A stretch of 6,112 bases of DNA. Origin: Sphingomonas bacterium (GTDB lineage: Bacteria; Pseudomonadota; Alphaproteobacteria; Sphingomonadales; Sphingomonadaceae). The translations under genes and the position numbers were made by a program. Positions 1 to 6,040 of the stretch are shown here, piece by piece. The notes beneath the pieces were generated by a model, which worked only from the letters and a program-made list of their open reading frames with translations, was not told where the DNA came from and made no database searches. The stretch's first letter is position 1. Each line of letters starts with the position of its first letter. The stretch is taken from positions 1-6,112 of the forward strand of contig NZ_CAHJWX010000131.1 in assembly GCF_903643065.1 (NCBI RefSeq), in the 5' to 3' direction.

Positions 1-169
1 CGCGGCGGCGGCGGCGAACGACCTGGTCGGCGGCGGCGGCGCGGGTCAGGACGCCGACATTCCGGCGGCAGTGCGGCAGCTGACGGAAGCGGCGCGCGCG
101 CTGCGCTCCTTCTCCGACTATCTCGGCCGCCACCCCGAGGCGCTGCTCAAAGGCAAGAAAGAACGATGA
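1..169 (+). CDS. MCE/MlaD-family protein, C-terminal end only (partial)
   Basis: The window opens inside this gene. Reading from base 2 gives 55 residues and a TGA at 167-169. The tail contains a likely helix (AVRQLTEAARALRSFSDYL) followed by RHPEALLKGKKER, a pattern typical of the end of MCE-domain proteins of the MlaD/PqiB/YebT type. These are periplasmic, membrane-anchored substrate-binding subunits of lipid or phospholipid ABC transporters, whose helical tails help form the transport channel. The MCE domain itself lies outside the window, so the assignment rests on the tail and on the next gene, a PqiC-type lipoprotein, which is a standard neighbour. A Gly/Ala-rich stretch (bases 1-44) precedes the helix. 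The stop overlaps the start of the next gene, so the two are very probably cotranscribed and translationally coupled. Confidence 0.75.
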   Translation, partial: AAAAANDLVGGGGAGQDADIPAAVRQLTEAARALRSFSDYLGRHPEALLKGKKER

Positions 170-705
170 TGCGCCGGCTCTTACCAATCGCCGTCCTCGC
201 GCTCGCCGCCTGCGGGCACAGCAGCGCCACCCGCTTCTGGACGATTGAGGCGGCGCCCGCGCCGACGCGCCACCCCGCGCTGGCGAGCCCGATCCGGATC
301 GACGCGGTGCGCGTGCCGCTCGCGATCGATCGGCTCGAACTGGTCCGGCACGACGCCGCGAACCGCGTCGCGGTGCTGGACTTCGATCGCTGGAGCGCGC
401 CGCCGGGCGACCTGATCCGCCGCGCGCTGACCCGCGACCTGCTCGCGCGGCTGCCGGCGGACAGCGTGATCTTCCCCGACACGCCACGCCGCCCCGGCAC
501 GCGCGGCGTCGCAATCGCTGTACTCGATCTCGACGAGACGGACGCTGAATCAGTGATGACGGTGAGCTGGAGCGTCGGCGACGGCGCCCCCCATCAGCTC
601 ACGTTACATGCCCCGCTCGCGACCCCCGACGCGGCGGGCCAGACCACCGCGCTCGGCGTGCTGATCGGTCAGCTCGCGGACGACATAGTCGCGACGCTGC
701 GATAG
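166..705 (+). CDS. ABC-type transport auxiliary lipoprotein, PqiC family
   Basis: The 179-residue product starts with a short lipoprotein signal: basic MMRR, a hydrophobic run, then the lipobox L13-A14-A15-C16, so Cys16 should be lipidated. Residue 17 is Gly rather than Asp, which fits outer-membrane sorting. The body matches the ABC_trans_aux/PqiC pattern: RFWTIEAAP near residues 23-31, in place of the usual YYTL strand, then PIRIDAVRVP, a NRVAVLDFDRW segment, and DLIRRALTRDLLARLP around residues 85-100. PqiC-type lipoproteins act with MCE proteins in lipid traffic between the two membranes. The ATG at 166 overlaps the stop of the MCE gene by four bases (ATGA); an ATG at 169 is an equally possible start. 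There is no strong Shine-Dalgarno sequence, which suggests coupling. The gene ends 14 bases before the tRNA remnant and I see no terminator between them. Confidence 0.88.
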   Translation: MMRRLLPIAVLALAACGHSSATRFWTIEAAPAPTRHPALASPIRIDAVRVPLAIDRLELVRHDAANRVAVLDFDRWSAPPGDLIRRALTRDLLARLPADSVIFPDTPRRPGTRGVAIAVLDLDETDAESVMTVSWSVGDGAPHQLTLHAPLATPDAAGQTTALGVLIGQLADDIVATLR

Positions 706-719
706 CTGGGTCAGCGGAA

Positions 720-764
720 TGGTGGGCGTGGCAAGGATTGAACTTGCGACCCCTGCAATGTCGA
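720..764 (-). pseudogene. 3' half of tRNA-Val(GAC), probable attachment-site scar
   Basis: Read on the minus strand, this stretch has the complete 3' half of a tRNA: a 7-base loop at 764-758 with anticodon GAC at 763-761, the 3' anticodon-stem strand TGCAG (757-753), a 5-base variable loop GGGTC, a perfect T-arm GCAAG-TTCAATC-CTTGC (747-731), the acceptor 3' strand CACGCCC, discriminator A and encoded CCA ending at 720. The 5' half is missing: no D-arm and no GGGCGTG acceptor strand lie upstream (765 to about 810). Only a weak, GU-rich partner for the anticodon stem can be drawn, and position 33 is C rather than the near-invariant U, so this cannot be a working tRNA. A block from the anticodon loop to the 3' end is the segment that tyrosine integrases use as an attachment site, so this is probably an att scar. 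Confidence 0.8.
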
Positions 765-1148
765 CACAGCGCCTTTGGCGCCGACCGGAGAACTGCGTCA
801 CTTCGGCCGGCGGCTAGAGAACGGACCGGGTTGGTTTGCGGAACATCGGCCATTTACATCGAACCAATCGACGGCACCCGCGACCACCTGAGGTCCGCAA
901 TGGGCTGAGCTGATGACGTAGGCGTAGTTGACAGGACGGCCGCAGCGACGAGGAGCGGGCGACGGTTCATTATGTCGGCATGTTATTGCGGTTGCGCCCG
1001 GCCGCCTTGGGGATGTGAGAGCGCCGCATGACAGCGACGAATGTAACCCTGCAAACCTGACAAGCGACAGCTCAGACAATAAGCGACCTTATCGTCCGAA
1101 AGTGTCGCTACGGCCTGTACCGGTTGAGGAGTGGACAAAGCTTGATCT
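765..1148. other. Intergenic stretch without a convincing gene
   Basis: This stretch separates the tRNA scar from the end of the alcohol dehydrogenase gene. No open frame here has recognisable protein features except a 38-codon frame with a signal-peptide-like start (listed separately). A short perfect hairpin, GCGCC-TTT-GGCGC, sits at 769-781, right beside the tRNA scar. The hexamer AGCGAC occurs at 1033, 1063 and 1082, and its reverse complement at 1104-1109. The 1082/1104 pair could fold as a loose stem with a 16-base loop, but no T-run follows it on either strand, so I do not call it a terminator. If the island reading of the tRNA scar is right, this is the island's inner edge. Confidence 0.5.
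854..970 (-). other. Short frame with a signal-peptide-like start, possible gene remnant
   Basis: On the minus strand an ATG at 970-968 opens a 38-codon frame ending in TAA at 856-854. It begins with a textbook Sec signal: MNRRP, then a hydrophobic LLVAAAVL core, then a plausible cleavage after TSSA-Q. The mature part is only about 16 residues (PIADLRWSRV and onward) and matches nothing I can name with confidence. No Shine-Dalgarno sequence precedes the ATG. It could be a tiny exported peptide, the broken 5' end of a larger secreted protein, or chance in a GC-rich region. The last two seem more likely. Confidence 0.22.
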
Positions 1149-2192
1149 TCACAAGCGCGGGTCGATCAGAACGATGCCGTCGGGCGGGTGACGATCCATG
1201 GCCACCAGGGCAGGAATCGCGTCGGTCAGCGATAGCGTTCCGCCGATCAGCCGTTCCGGCCGCAGCCGGCCCGCAAGAATCAAGGCGAGCATCTCGTCGT
1301 AGCGCCATGCCTGCATGCCGTGACTGCCCAGGATCTCCAGCTCATGCGCGATCACCTGCGCCATCGGCACCTCGGCCCGCGCCTCGTCGCCGAGCATGAG
1401 GCCGACCTGCACGTGCCGACCGCGCCGCCGCAGGCACGTGACCGAGTTGAAGCACGTCTCGCGCGCGCCCAGCGTATCCATCGACAGGTGAGCGCCGCCG
1501 CCCGTGACCGCGCGGACCGCCTCGACGACGGAGACGACCTCGCGGGCGTTCACCGTCGCGACCGCGCCGAGCGCGCGAGCGAGCGCCAGCTTGGGTTCGG
1601 CCACGTCGATCGCGACGACGTTCGCGCCCAGCGCGGTTGCGATCATCACCGCCGACAGGCCGACCCCACCCGCGCCATGCACGGCCACCCACTCCCCGCC
1701 GCGCACACGCCCCCGATCGACCACCGCGCGAAAAGCGGTGGCGAAACGGCAACCGAGGCTCGCGGCGGTGGCGAACGCCATCGTCTCGGGCAGGCGCACC
1801 AGATTGCCGTCGGCGCGATCCAGCGCGACATACTCGGCGAACGAGCCCCATTGCGTGAAGCCCGGCTGCGCCTGGGCCTCGCAGACCTGCTGGTCGCCGG
1901 CGTGGCAGCTCGGGCACCACCCGCAGGCGAGGACGAACGGCGCGGTGACGCGGTCGCCGACGTCGAACCGGCGCACCTCGGCACCGGCCGCCGCCACGAC
2001 GCCAGCAAATTCGTGACCGGGCACGTGCGGCAGCCGAATGTCGGGGTCGTGGCCGCGCCAGCCATGCCAGTCGCTCCGGCACAGCCCCGTCGACTTCACG
2101 TCGATCACCACGCCATCGGGCGCCGGCGCCGGATCGGGCACATCGCGGATCGCGGGCGTCGCGCCGAAAGCGTCGAAGATCATCGCCTTCAT
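1149..2192 (-). CDS. Zinc-dependent medium-chain alcohol dehydrogenase
   Basis: The product has 347 residues, a normal length for medium-chain (MDR) alcohol dehydrogenases, which oxidise alcohols or reduce carbonyls with a nicotinamide cofactor in the cytoplasm. Catalytic zinc ligands are present: Cys38 ([10 protein letters not shown]), His60-Glu61 in VPGHEF, and Cys148 ([10 protein letters not shown]). The structural-zinc lobe is complete, with Cys90, Cys93, Cys96 and Cys104 in the usual spacing. The Rossmann motif GAGGVG is at 173-178, and the following strand ends in VVAIDV, where the Asp suggests NAD(H) rather than NADP(H). All key residues are intact, so the enzyme should work; the substrate is unknown. 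The ATG at 2192 overlaps the final TGA of the upstream decayed nitronate monooxygenase frame (ATGA), and a GGAAG lies about 16 bases upstream, farther than ideal. It is the last gene of a minus-strand run after the AraC regulator. Confidence 0.93.
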   Translation of the reverse strand: MKAMIFDAFGATPAIRDVPDPAPAPDGVVIDVKSTGLCRSDWHGWRGHDPDIRLPHVPGHEFAGVVAAAGAEVRRFDVGDRVTAPFVLACGWCPSCHAGDQQVCEAQAQPGFTQWGSFAEYVALDRADGNLVRLPETMAFATAASLGCRFATAFRAVVDRGRVRGGEWVAVHGAGGVGLSAVMIATALGANVVAIDVAEPKLALARALGAVATVNAREVVSVVEAVRAVTGGGAHLSMDTLGARETCFNSVTCLRRRGRHVQVGLMLGDEARAEVPMAQVIAHELEILGSHGMQAWRYDEMLALILAGRLRPERLIGGTLSLTDAIPALVAMDRHPPDGIVLIDPRL

Positions 2193-2686
2193 CGACGGAC
2201 AGCCCAGATCTTCCGACCATCGGGCAGGCGGGCCGAACGGCCGCGCCCGTCTTCGATGCCACCGGCCGCGACGACGGGGATCGTCAGCCGATCGGCGAGC
2301 CCCGGCAGGAACGACATCAGCCCCACGCCCGGATCATGCGCCAGACCCGGATCGAACCTGCCGCAATGGCCACCGGCCTCGATCCTCTGGGCGATCATCG
2401 CATCCGCTCCCGCTGTCTGAGCGGGCAACGCCTCGGCGAGCATCGTGAATGTCGCGAACAGTCGATGCCGGCCACCCTAGCCTTGTGAACGAAGAACGGC
2501 GGGAACAGGCTCATGGCGACGACGCCGCGCGCGGCCGCGCCGCTAAAACGGTCATCCCGCCTGGCTGCGTCACCGCCGCCGCATTTCGGAGCGAGGCGCT
2601 GCCGGCCATCGCGCTTCGCGGATCGACAGGCGCATCCCGAAGCGGGCGCGGAGGGCGGCTCCGCGAGCGTCGGGGACCGCCGTCAT
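2189..2686 (-). pseudogene. Decayed nitronate monooxygenase (2-nitropropane dioxygenase family)
   Basis: Pieces of one FMN-dependent nitronate monooxygenase, an enzyme that oxidises alkyl nitronates, occur in order but in different frames. Piece 1 starts at the ATG at 2686 and reads MTAVPDARG then RFGMRLSIREA, resembling the family's opening LLGIRLPIIQAP strand. Piece 2, in another frame from about 2612, reads AMAGSAS, NAAAVTQPGGM and TVLAA, matching the FMN-site pattern PMAG-x-ALAAAVSxAGGxGxL. Piece 3, from about 2464 to 2189, reads LFATFTMLAEAL, then [31 protein letters not shown] and [13 protein letters not shown], the family's most recognisable core. The total is about 500 bases against roughly 1,000 for a whole gene: a segment between pieces 2 and 3 and the whole C-terminus are missing, with at least two frameshifts and an in-frame TAG at 2479-2477. 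It begins 20 bases after the regulator stop. Piece 3 is clear; pieces 1 and 2 are weaker but collinear. Confidence 0.82.
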
Positions 2687-2705
2687 CGGGGCTGCACCAT
2701 CGCGA

Positions 2706-3461
2706 TCAGTGCCTCAGATAGTGGCTGGGCGGCACCCCCAGCGCCCGTCGGAACATCGCTGCGAAGCTGCTCGGGCTATCATAGCCGACGTCGAACGCCA
2801 CCTGCGTCACGGGCATGCCGGCGGCGAGCTGCGACAGCGCCTCCATCAGGCGCACCTGCTGCGGCCAGACCGCGAAACCCATTCCCGTCTGCTGTTTGAA
2901 GGTGCGGGTGAAGGTCCGCCGGCCCATCGCGGCAACGCCGATCCAGTCGTCGATGTCGCGATTGTCGGCGGGGTCGCTCAGGATCGCGGCGCAGACGCGC
3001 AGCAGTCGTGGGTCGAGCGGCATCGCGACCTGGTAGGGCGCGTCCGGCATGCAGGCGATCTCCGCCAGCAACAGCTCGATGATCCGCTCGCAGCGCGCCG
3101 TTGGCGCGCCGAACGGCGGGAAGGCGGCGACCTCCAGGATGAGCGCCCGCAGGAACGGGGATACCTCGAACACGCGGCACGGCGCCGTCGCGTCGGCGGC
3201 GTCCGCGATGTACAAGGTGCGCAGCGACACGCGGCCGCGGCAGCAGACCTCGTGCGGGAGGCCGGGCGGCAGCCAGAGCGCGCGCTGGGGCGGGATCGCG
3301 AAGCTCAGCTCGGGCGTCCGCACCGACATCACGCCGGCGGACGCGTAGAGGATCTGGACGCGATCGTGCGCGTGCATGGGGTCCACGAACCCAGCCGCGT
3401 ACTCGTCCTGCAGCGCGATCACCGGGCGACCGCTGGTCAACACCTCGTTGCTGTGCCGCAT
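2706..3461 (-). CDS. AraC-family transcriptional regulator with N-terminal cupin sensor
   Basis: The product has 251 residues. The N-terminal part (about 15-85) is the cupin-like AraC sensor domain: PMHAHDRVQILYASAGVMSV at 28-47 with His30 and His32 as likely metal or ligand contacts, then IPPQRALWLPPGLPHEV at 56-72. This layout resembles NimR/YeaM-type regulators. The C-terminal DNA-binding domain has two helix-turn-helix units: DDWIGVAAMGRRTFTRTFKQ (171-190) and, around 215-240, PVTQVAFDVGYDSPSSFAAMF, followed by the usual FRRALGVPPSHYL ending. The ATG at 3461 is preceded by a purine-rich GGGGACGGG. It is divergent from the hydrolase gene and upstream of the decayed monooxygenase and the alcohol dehydrogenase, so it is the likely local regulator of one or both directions. 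The effector cannot be read from the sequence. Confidence 0.93.
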   Translation of the reverse strand: MRHSNEVLTSGRPVIALQDEYAAGFVDPMHAHDRVQILYASAGVMSVRTPELSFAIPPQRALWLPPGLPHEVCCRGRVSLRTLYIADAADATAPCRVFEVSPFLRALILEVAAFPPFGAPTARCERIIELLLAEIACMPDAPYQVAMPLDPRLLRVCAAILSDPADNRDIDDWIGVAAMGRRTFTRTFKQQTGMGFAVWPQQVRLMEALSQLAAGMPVTQVAFDVGYDSPSSFAAMFRRALGVPPSHYLRH

Positions 3462-3644
3462 GGCCCGTCCCCGACGATGAGGCGTACTGTGCGATGTCTA
3501 GGGCCTTGTCACTGTATTGCAAAGCAGCGCCGCCGCGTTCTGGCCCTTCCCCATGGATGATCGGCCCGATCGCGCCAACCGCGAACGGTCGCGCCACGCT
3601 ATGCGCCGCCGCGCGTTGTAGCGGTGCCAAGGAGAGTGACGGAC
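3462..3644. promoter_or_regulatory. Divergent promoter region between the AraC regulator and the hydrolase
   Basis: These 183 bases separate two divergent start codons, the usual place for AraC-regulator operators. On the minus strand a possible promoter for the regulator is TTGCAA (3522-3517, four of six matches to the -35 consensus), a 16-base spacer, and TAGACA (3500-3495, a weak -10). Transcription would then start about 25-30 bases before the regulator ATG. No clear promoter is visible for the plus-strand hydrolase. I see no convincing direct-repeat operator by eye. The region is assigned mainly from gene layout. Confidence 0.4.
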
Positions 3645-4601
3645 GTGACCATCCAGTCCGAGCTGACCTACCCCGACCGCGTCGATCCCGACATCCGCCG
3701 CTTCGTCGACCTCGTGAATGCCGCCTATGCGGAGCATGCGACCGGCGATCCGGCCGATCTCGCCGGCCGTCGCCGGATCGCGGAGCGGGTGCGCGAGCGG
3801 TGGCGCGCCGGCGGACCGGCGATGCACGAGGTGCGTGATTTCGCGGCGGCCGGCCTACGGATGCGGCTCTACCTGCCGAAGGCGCAGCCGCGCCTCCCCG
3901 CGATGATCTATGTGCATGGCGGCGGCTGGACCTTGTTCAGCATCGACACGCATGACCGCCTGATGCGCGAGTATGCGGCACGCGCGGGCGTGGCGGTGAT
4001 CGGCTTCGACTACAGCCTGTCGCCCGAGCACAAATATCCGGTCGCGCTGGAGGAGGTGGCGGGCGGGATCGACTGGGTCCTCGGCGATGCCGACCGGCTC
4101 GGCATCGATCCGGCCCGCGTGCTGATCGGCGGCGACTCGGCCGGGGCCAATCTGTCGGTCACCGCCAGCCTGCTGCGCCGCGAGCGCGGCCGGCCGCCGC
4201 TGGCGGGCATGGTCCTCAACTACGGCGCGTTCGATCCCGAGCCGACCGAGAGCTACGACCGCTACGGCGGCGCCGCTTTCCCGCTCAGCGTCGACGAGAT
4301 GGATGACTTCTGGGCCAACTACGTCACCGCGCCCGCGCAGCTTCGCGACCCGCTGGTCGCGCCGTTGCGCGCCGACCTGGCAGGACTGCCGCCGACGTTC
4401 GTCGCGATCGCCGAGTGCGACATCCTCGCCGGGTGCAACCGCGCCTTCGCGCACAAGCTGGCCGCCGCAGGCGTGGCGGTGGAGGCGATCACCTATCGCG
4501 GCGCGACGCACAGCTTCCTTGAGGCGGTGTCGATCGCCCCATTGGCGGCGCGCGCGATCGAGGACCAGGCGACCTGGATCCGCTCGATCGTGGGCGGCTG
4601 A
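3645..4601 (+). CDS. Alpha/beta hydrolase, hormone-sensitive-lipase type esterase
   Basis: This is a serine esterase/lipase of the HSL (family IV, Abhydrolase_3) group, probably cytoplasmic because no signal peptide is visible. Counting from the GTG at 3645 (318 residues), the oxyanion-hole motif HGGG is at 91-94 within IYVHGGGW, the nucleophile elbow GDSAG is at 163-167 with Ser165, the acid is Asp259 in ECDIL, and the base is His289 in THSF. The DYSLSPEHKYP segment before the elbow is also characteristic. The helical N-terminal cap covers about residues 1-60. Start choice: AAGGAG at 3629-3634 lies 10 bases before GTG 3645, a good fit. In-frame GTGs at 3624 and 3636 are upstream of or too close to that site, though 3624 would give 325 residues. 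It is divergent from the AraC regulator and one base from the next gene. All catalytic residues are intact; the substrate is unknown. Confidence 0.93.
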   Translation: MTIQSELTYPDRVDPDIRRFVDLVNAAYAEHATGDPADLAGRRRIAERVRERWRAGGPAMHEVRDFAAAGLRMRLYLPKAQPRLPAMIYVHGGGWTLFSIDTHDRLMREYAARAGVAVIGFDYSLSPEHKYPVALEEVAGGIDWVLGDADRLGIDPARVLIGGDSAGANLSVTASLLRRERGRPPLAGMVLNYGAFDPEPTESYDRYGGAAFPLSVDEMDDFWANYVTAPAQLRDPLVAPLRADLAGLPPTFVAIAECDILAGCNRAFAHKLAAAGVAVEAITYRGATHSFLEAVSIAPLAARAIEDQATWIRSIVGG

Positions 4602-4602
4602 G

Positions 4603-5196
4603 ATGCTGGGCGGGTTCGAGCCGGGCGACGCGGGCGAGGTGACGGACATCATCCGCCGGGCGCCGCTCGCCTGGGTGGTGTCGGCGGGCCTCCGTTCCAG
4701 CCCGTTGCCGCTGCTCGCCGAGACGGGTCCAGACGGCAGCGTCATAGCGCTGCTTGGCCATTGCGGGCGGCGCAATCCGCTGGTCGCGGCCTTTGCCGCC
4801 GATCCGCGCGGCCTCGTCGTGTTCATGGGACCGCAAGGCTATGTCGGCGCCTCGCTGGTCTCAAAGCAGGATTGGGCGCCGAGCTGGAACTACACGGCGC
4901 TCCGGTTTTCGGTGGCGGTGACGCTGGTTCCCGACGAGACGCTGTCCGCCGTCGCGAAGCTGATGCATGCGATGGAAGGCGCGGGCGGGCGGGCGATGAT
5001 CGACCGGCTCGGTCCGCGTCGCGACGCGCTGCTCGGCCGCATCGTCGCGTTCCGGGCGACGGTCGTCGCGACTGACCACGACCTGAAGCTGGGTCAGGAC
5101 GAATCAACCGAGGTGTTCGACGAGATCGTCGCGCGCCACCCCGACCGCGAGCTCGCCGCGTGGATGGCCCGCGTCGGCCGGCCTATTCGAAGTTGA
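4603..5196 (+). CDS. PaiB-like FMN-binding split-barrel protein
   Basis: The 197-residue product matches the PaiB/FMN_bind_2 family. Visible landmarks are APLAWVVSAG (20-29), the strand pair SPLPLLAE (33-40), LLGHCGRRNPL (50-60), a VFMGPQGYV segment (73-81), and KQDWAPSWNYTALRF (88-102), the family's hallmark PTWNY region. The C-terminal part has KLGQDE near 162-167, where PaiB proteins usually carry a KLSQN-like motif. Bacillus PaiB is described as a negative regulator of sporulation and protease genes, but most relatives are uncharacterised flavin- or heme-binding split-barrel proteins, so I make no regulatory claim. The ATG at 4603 follows the hydrolase TGA with one intervening base, implying translational coupling. 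The frame stays open upstream to 4303, but that part lies inside the hydrolase gene and has no family features. The 3' end overlaps the receptor gene on the other strand by 14 bases. Confidence 0.88.
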   Translation: MLGGFEPGDAGEVTDIIRRAPLAWVVSAGLRSSPLPLLAETGPDGSVIALLGHCGRRNPLVAAFAADPRGLVVFMGPQGYVGASLVSKQDWAPSWNYTALRFSVAVTLVPDETLSAVAKLMHAMEGAGGRAMIDRLGPRRDALLGRIVAFRATVVATDHDLKLGQDESTEVFDEIVARHPDRELAAWMARVGRPIRS

Positions 5197-6040
5197 AGCG
5201 CAGCGTGCCGCCGACCGTTCGCGGGCGTACCACGGAGCCGGCGAAGGAGAAGGGCGCGTCGAGGATGCCATAGGTCTTCGTCAGGTTCTTGGCGAACGCG
5301 CCGAGCTCGATACGCCGCGCCACGTTCACCGAGGCGTTCAGGTCGAGAATGCCATACCCGCCCCGTTGCAGCGTCGCCCCGAACGCGACCGGCGACTTGG
5401 ACAGATAGCGGTGCGCGATCCCCAGCCGCGGTCGCAGCGGCGAGTGGCCGAGATAGAATTCGAGCTGGTTGGCGATCGTCCAGTCCGACGCGCCGGGCAG
5501 CTTTGAGCCGGCGGCATAGCCGCCACCCGCGGCGAAGCTGTCGGGCAGCAGCGCCGACAGCCGCGCGTCGTTGTAGCTGACGTTGCTCGTATAGGTGAGG
5601 AACGGGGCGGGACGGAAAGTGAGCGTCAGCTCGACGCCGTCGATCTTCGCGCCACCGCCGTTCGTGGTGTAGGCATTGAACGTCACCGGGGTGAAGAGCC
5701 GCGCCTGGATGTTGTCCCAATCGATGTGATAGGCGGCAATGTCGAACGACATCGTGCCGGGAACGGGATCAAATCGGGTGCCGATCTCGTAGTTTCGGGT
5801 CTTGTCGCTGCCGAAATCGAGCGGCGTGTTCGCGGCCCGGGAAAAAACGTTGACGCCGCCGATGCGGAAGCCTTCCGAATAGAGCGCATAGCCCATGAAG
5901 TAGCGGCTTGGCTGGTACTTCAACGACGCCTTGGGGATAAAGCCGGTGTCCTGCTTGGTGCCGGGCTGATAGTCGAACGGCGTGATCGCCGCCGCGTTGG
6001 GCAGAAATTGGAGACGCGGGTTGGATCGATAATTGATGTG
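5183..6040 (-). pseudogene. TonB-dependent receptor, C-terminal barrel, cut at an IS-like end
   Basis: About 285 residues of the C-terminal beta-barrel of a TonB-dependent outer-membrane receptor are encoded up to TAG at 5185-5183. Family signs are GFIPKASLKYQPSRYF then YALYSEGFRIGGVN (the common P-x-x-x-L-x-Y ... GFRxGG pair), NYEIGTRFD, FDIAAYHIDWDNIQARL, GVELTLTFRP, NQLEFYLGH, YGILDLNASVNV and the closing strand GGTLRFNFE. The final residue is Glu, one past the usual terminal aromatic. Receptor-like sequence extends up to about base 6040 (INYRSNPRLQFLPN), beyond the first apparent start codon (TTG at 5923), so the gene is not a short protein. The frame then meets a TAA at 6067-6065 inside repeats resembling an insertion-sequence end. 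Plug domain, TonB box and signal peptide would lie past the window's right edge, if present at all. The ligand is unknown; the linked esterase and dehydrogenase hint at an organic compound. Confidence 0.82.

Noticed and set aside
1..44. GGC/GCG triplet run as a microsatellite
   Set aside because: It encodes an Ala/Gly-rich linker in the MCE protein and is ordinary for a high-GC genome.
720..810. A complete, functional tRNA-Val
   Set aside because: No D-arm or 5' acceptor strand is present, the anticodon stem would need GU pairs, and position 33 is C.
1082..1109. Inverted repeat AGCGAC/GTCGCT as a terminator for the dehydrogenase
   Set aside because: The stem is only six bases with a 16-base loop and no T-run follows it in the relevant direction.
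1320..2420. A 366-codon plus-strand frame, longer than the gene opposite it
   Set aside because: It is antisense to the dehydrogenase, is rich in Arg, Ala and His with no recognisable motif, and arises from GC-rich third positions. The minus strand carries every zinc and cofactor residue of a complete enzyme.
2709..3560. A 283-codon plus-strand frame
   Set aside because: It lies opposite the AraC regulator, has low-complexity Arg/Ala composition, and runs across the divergent promoter region.
4303..4602. N-terminal extension of the PaiB-like frame
   Set aside because: The added residues lie wholly within the hydrolase gene, are Arg/Ser-rich and lack family features. The ATG at 4603 gives the normal family length.
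3855..4826. A 323-codon minus-strand frame
   Set aside because: It is antisense to the hydrolase and to the junction with the next gene, with no domain signs, while the plus strand has an intact catalytic triad.
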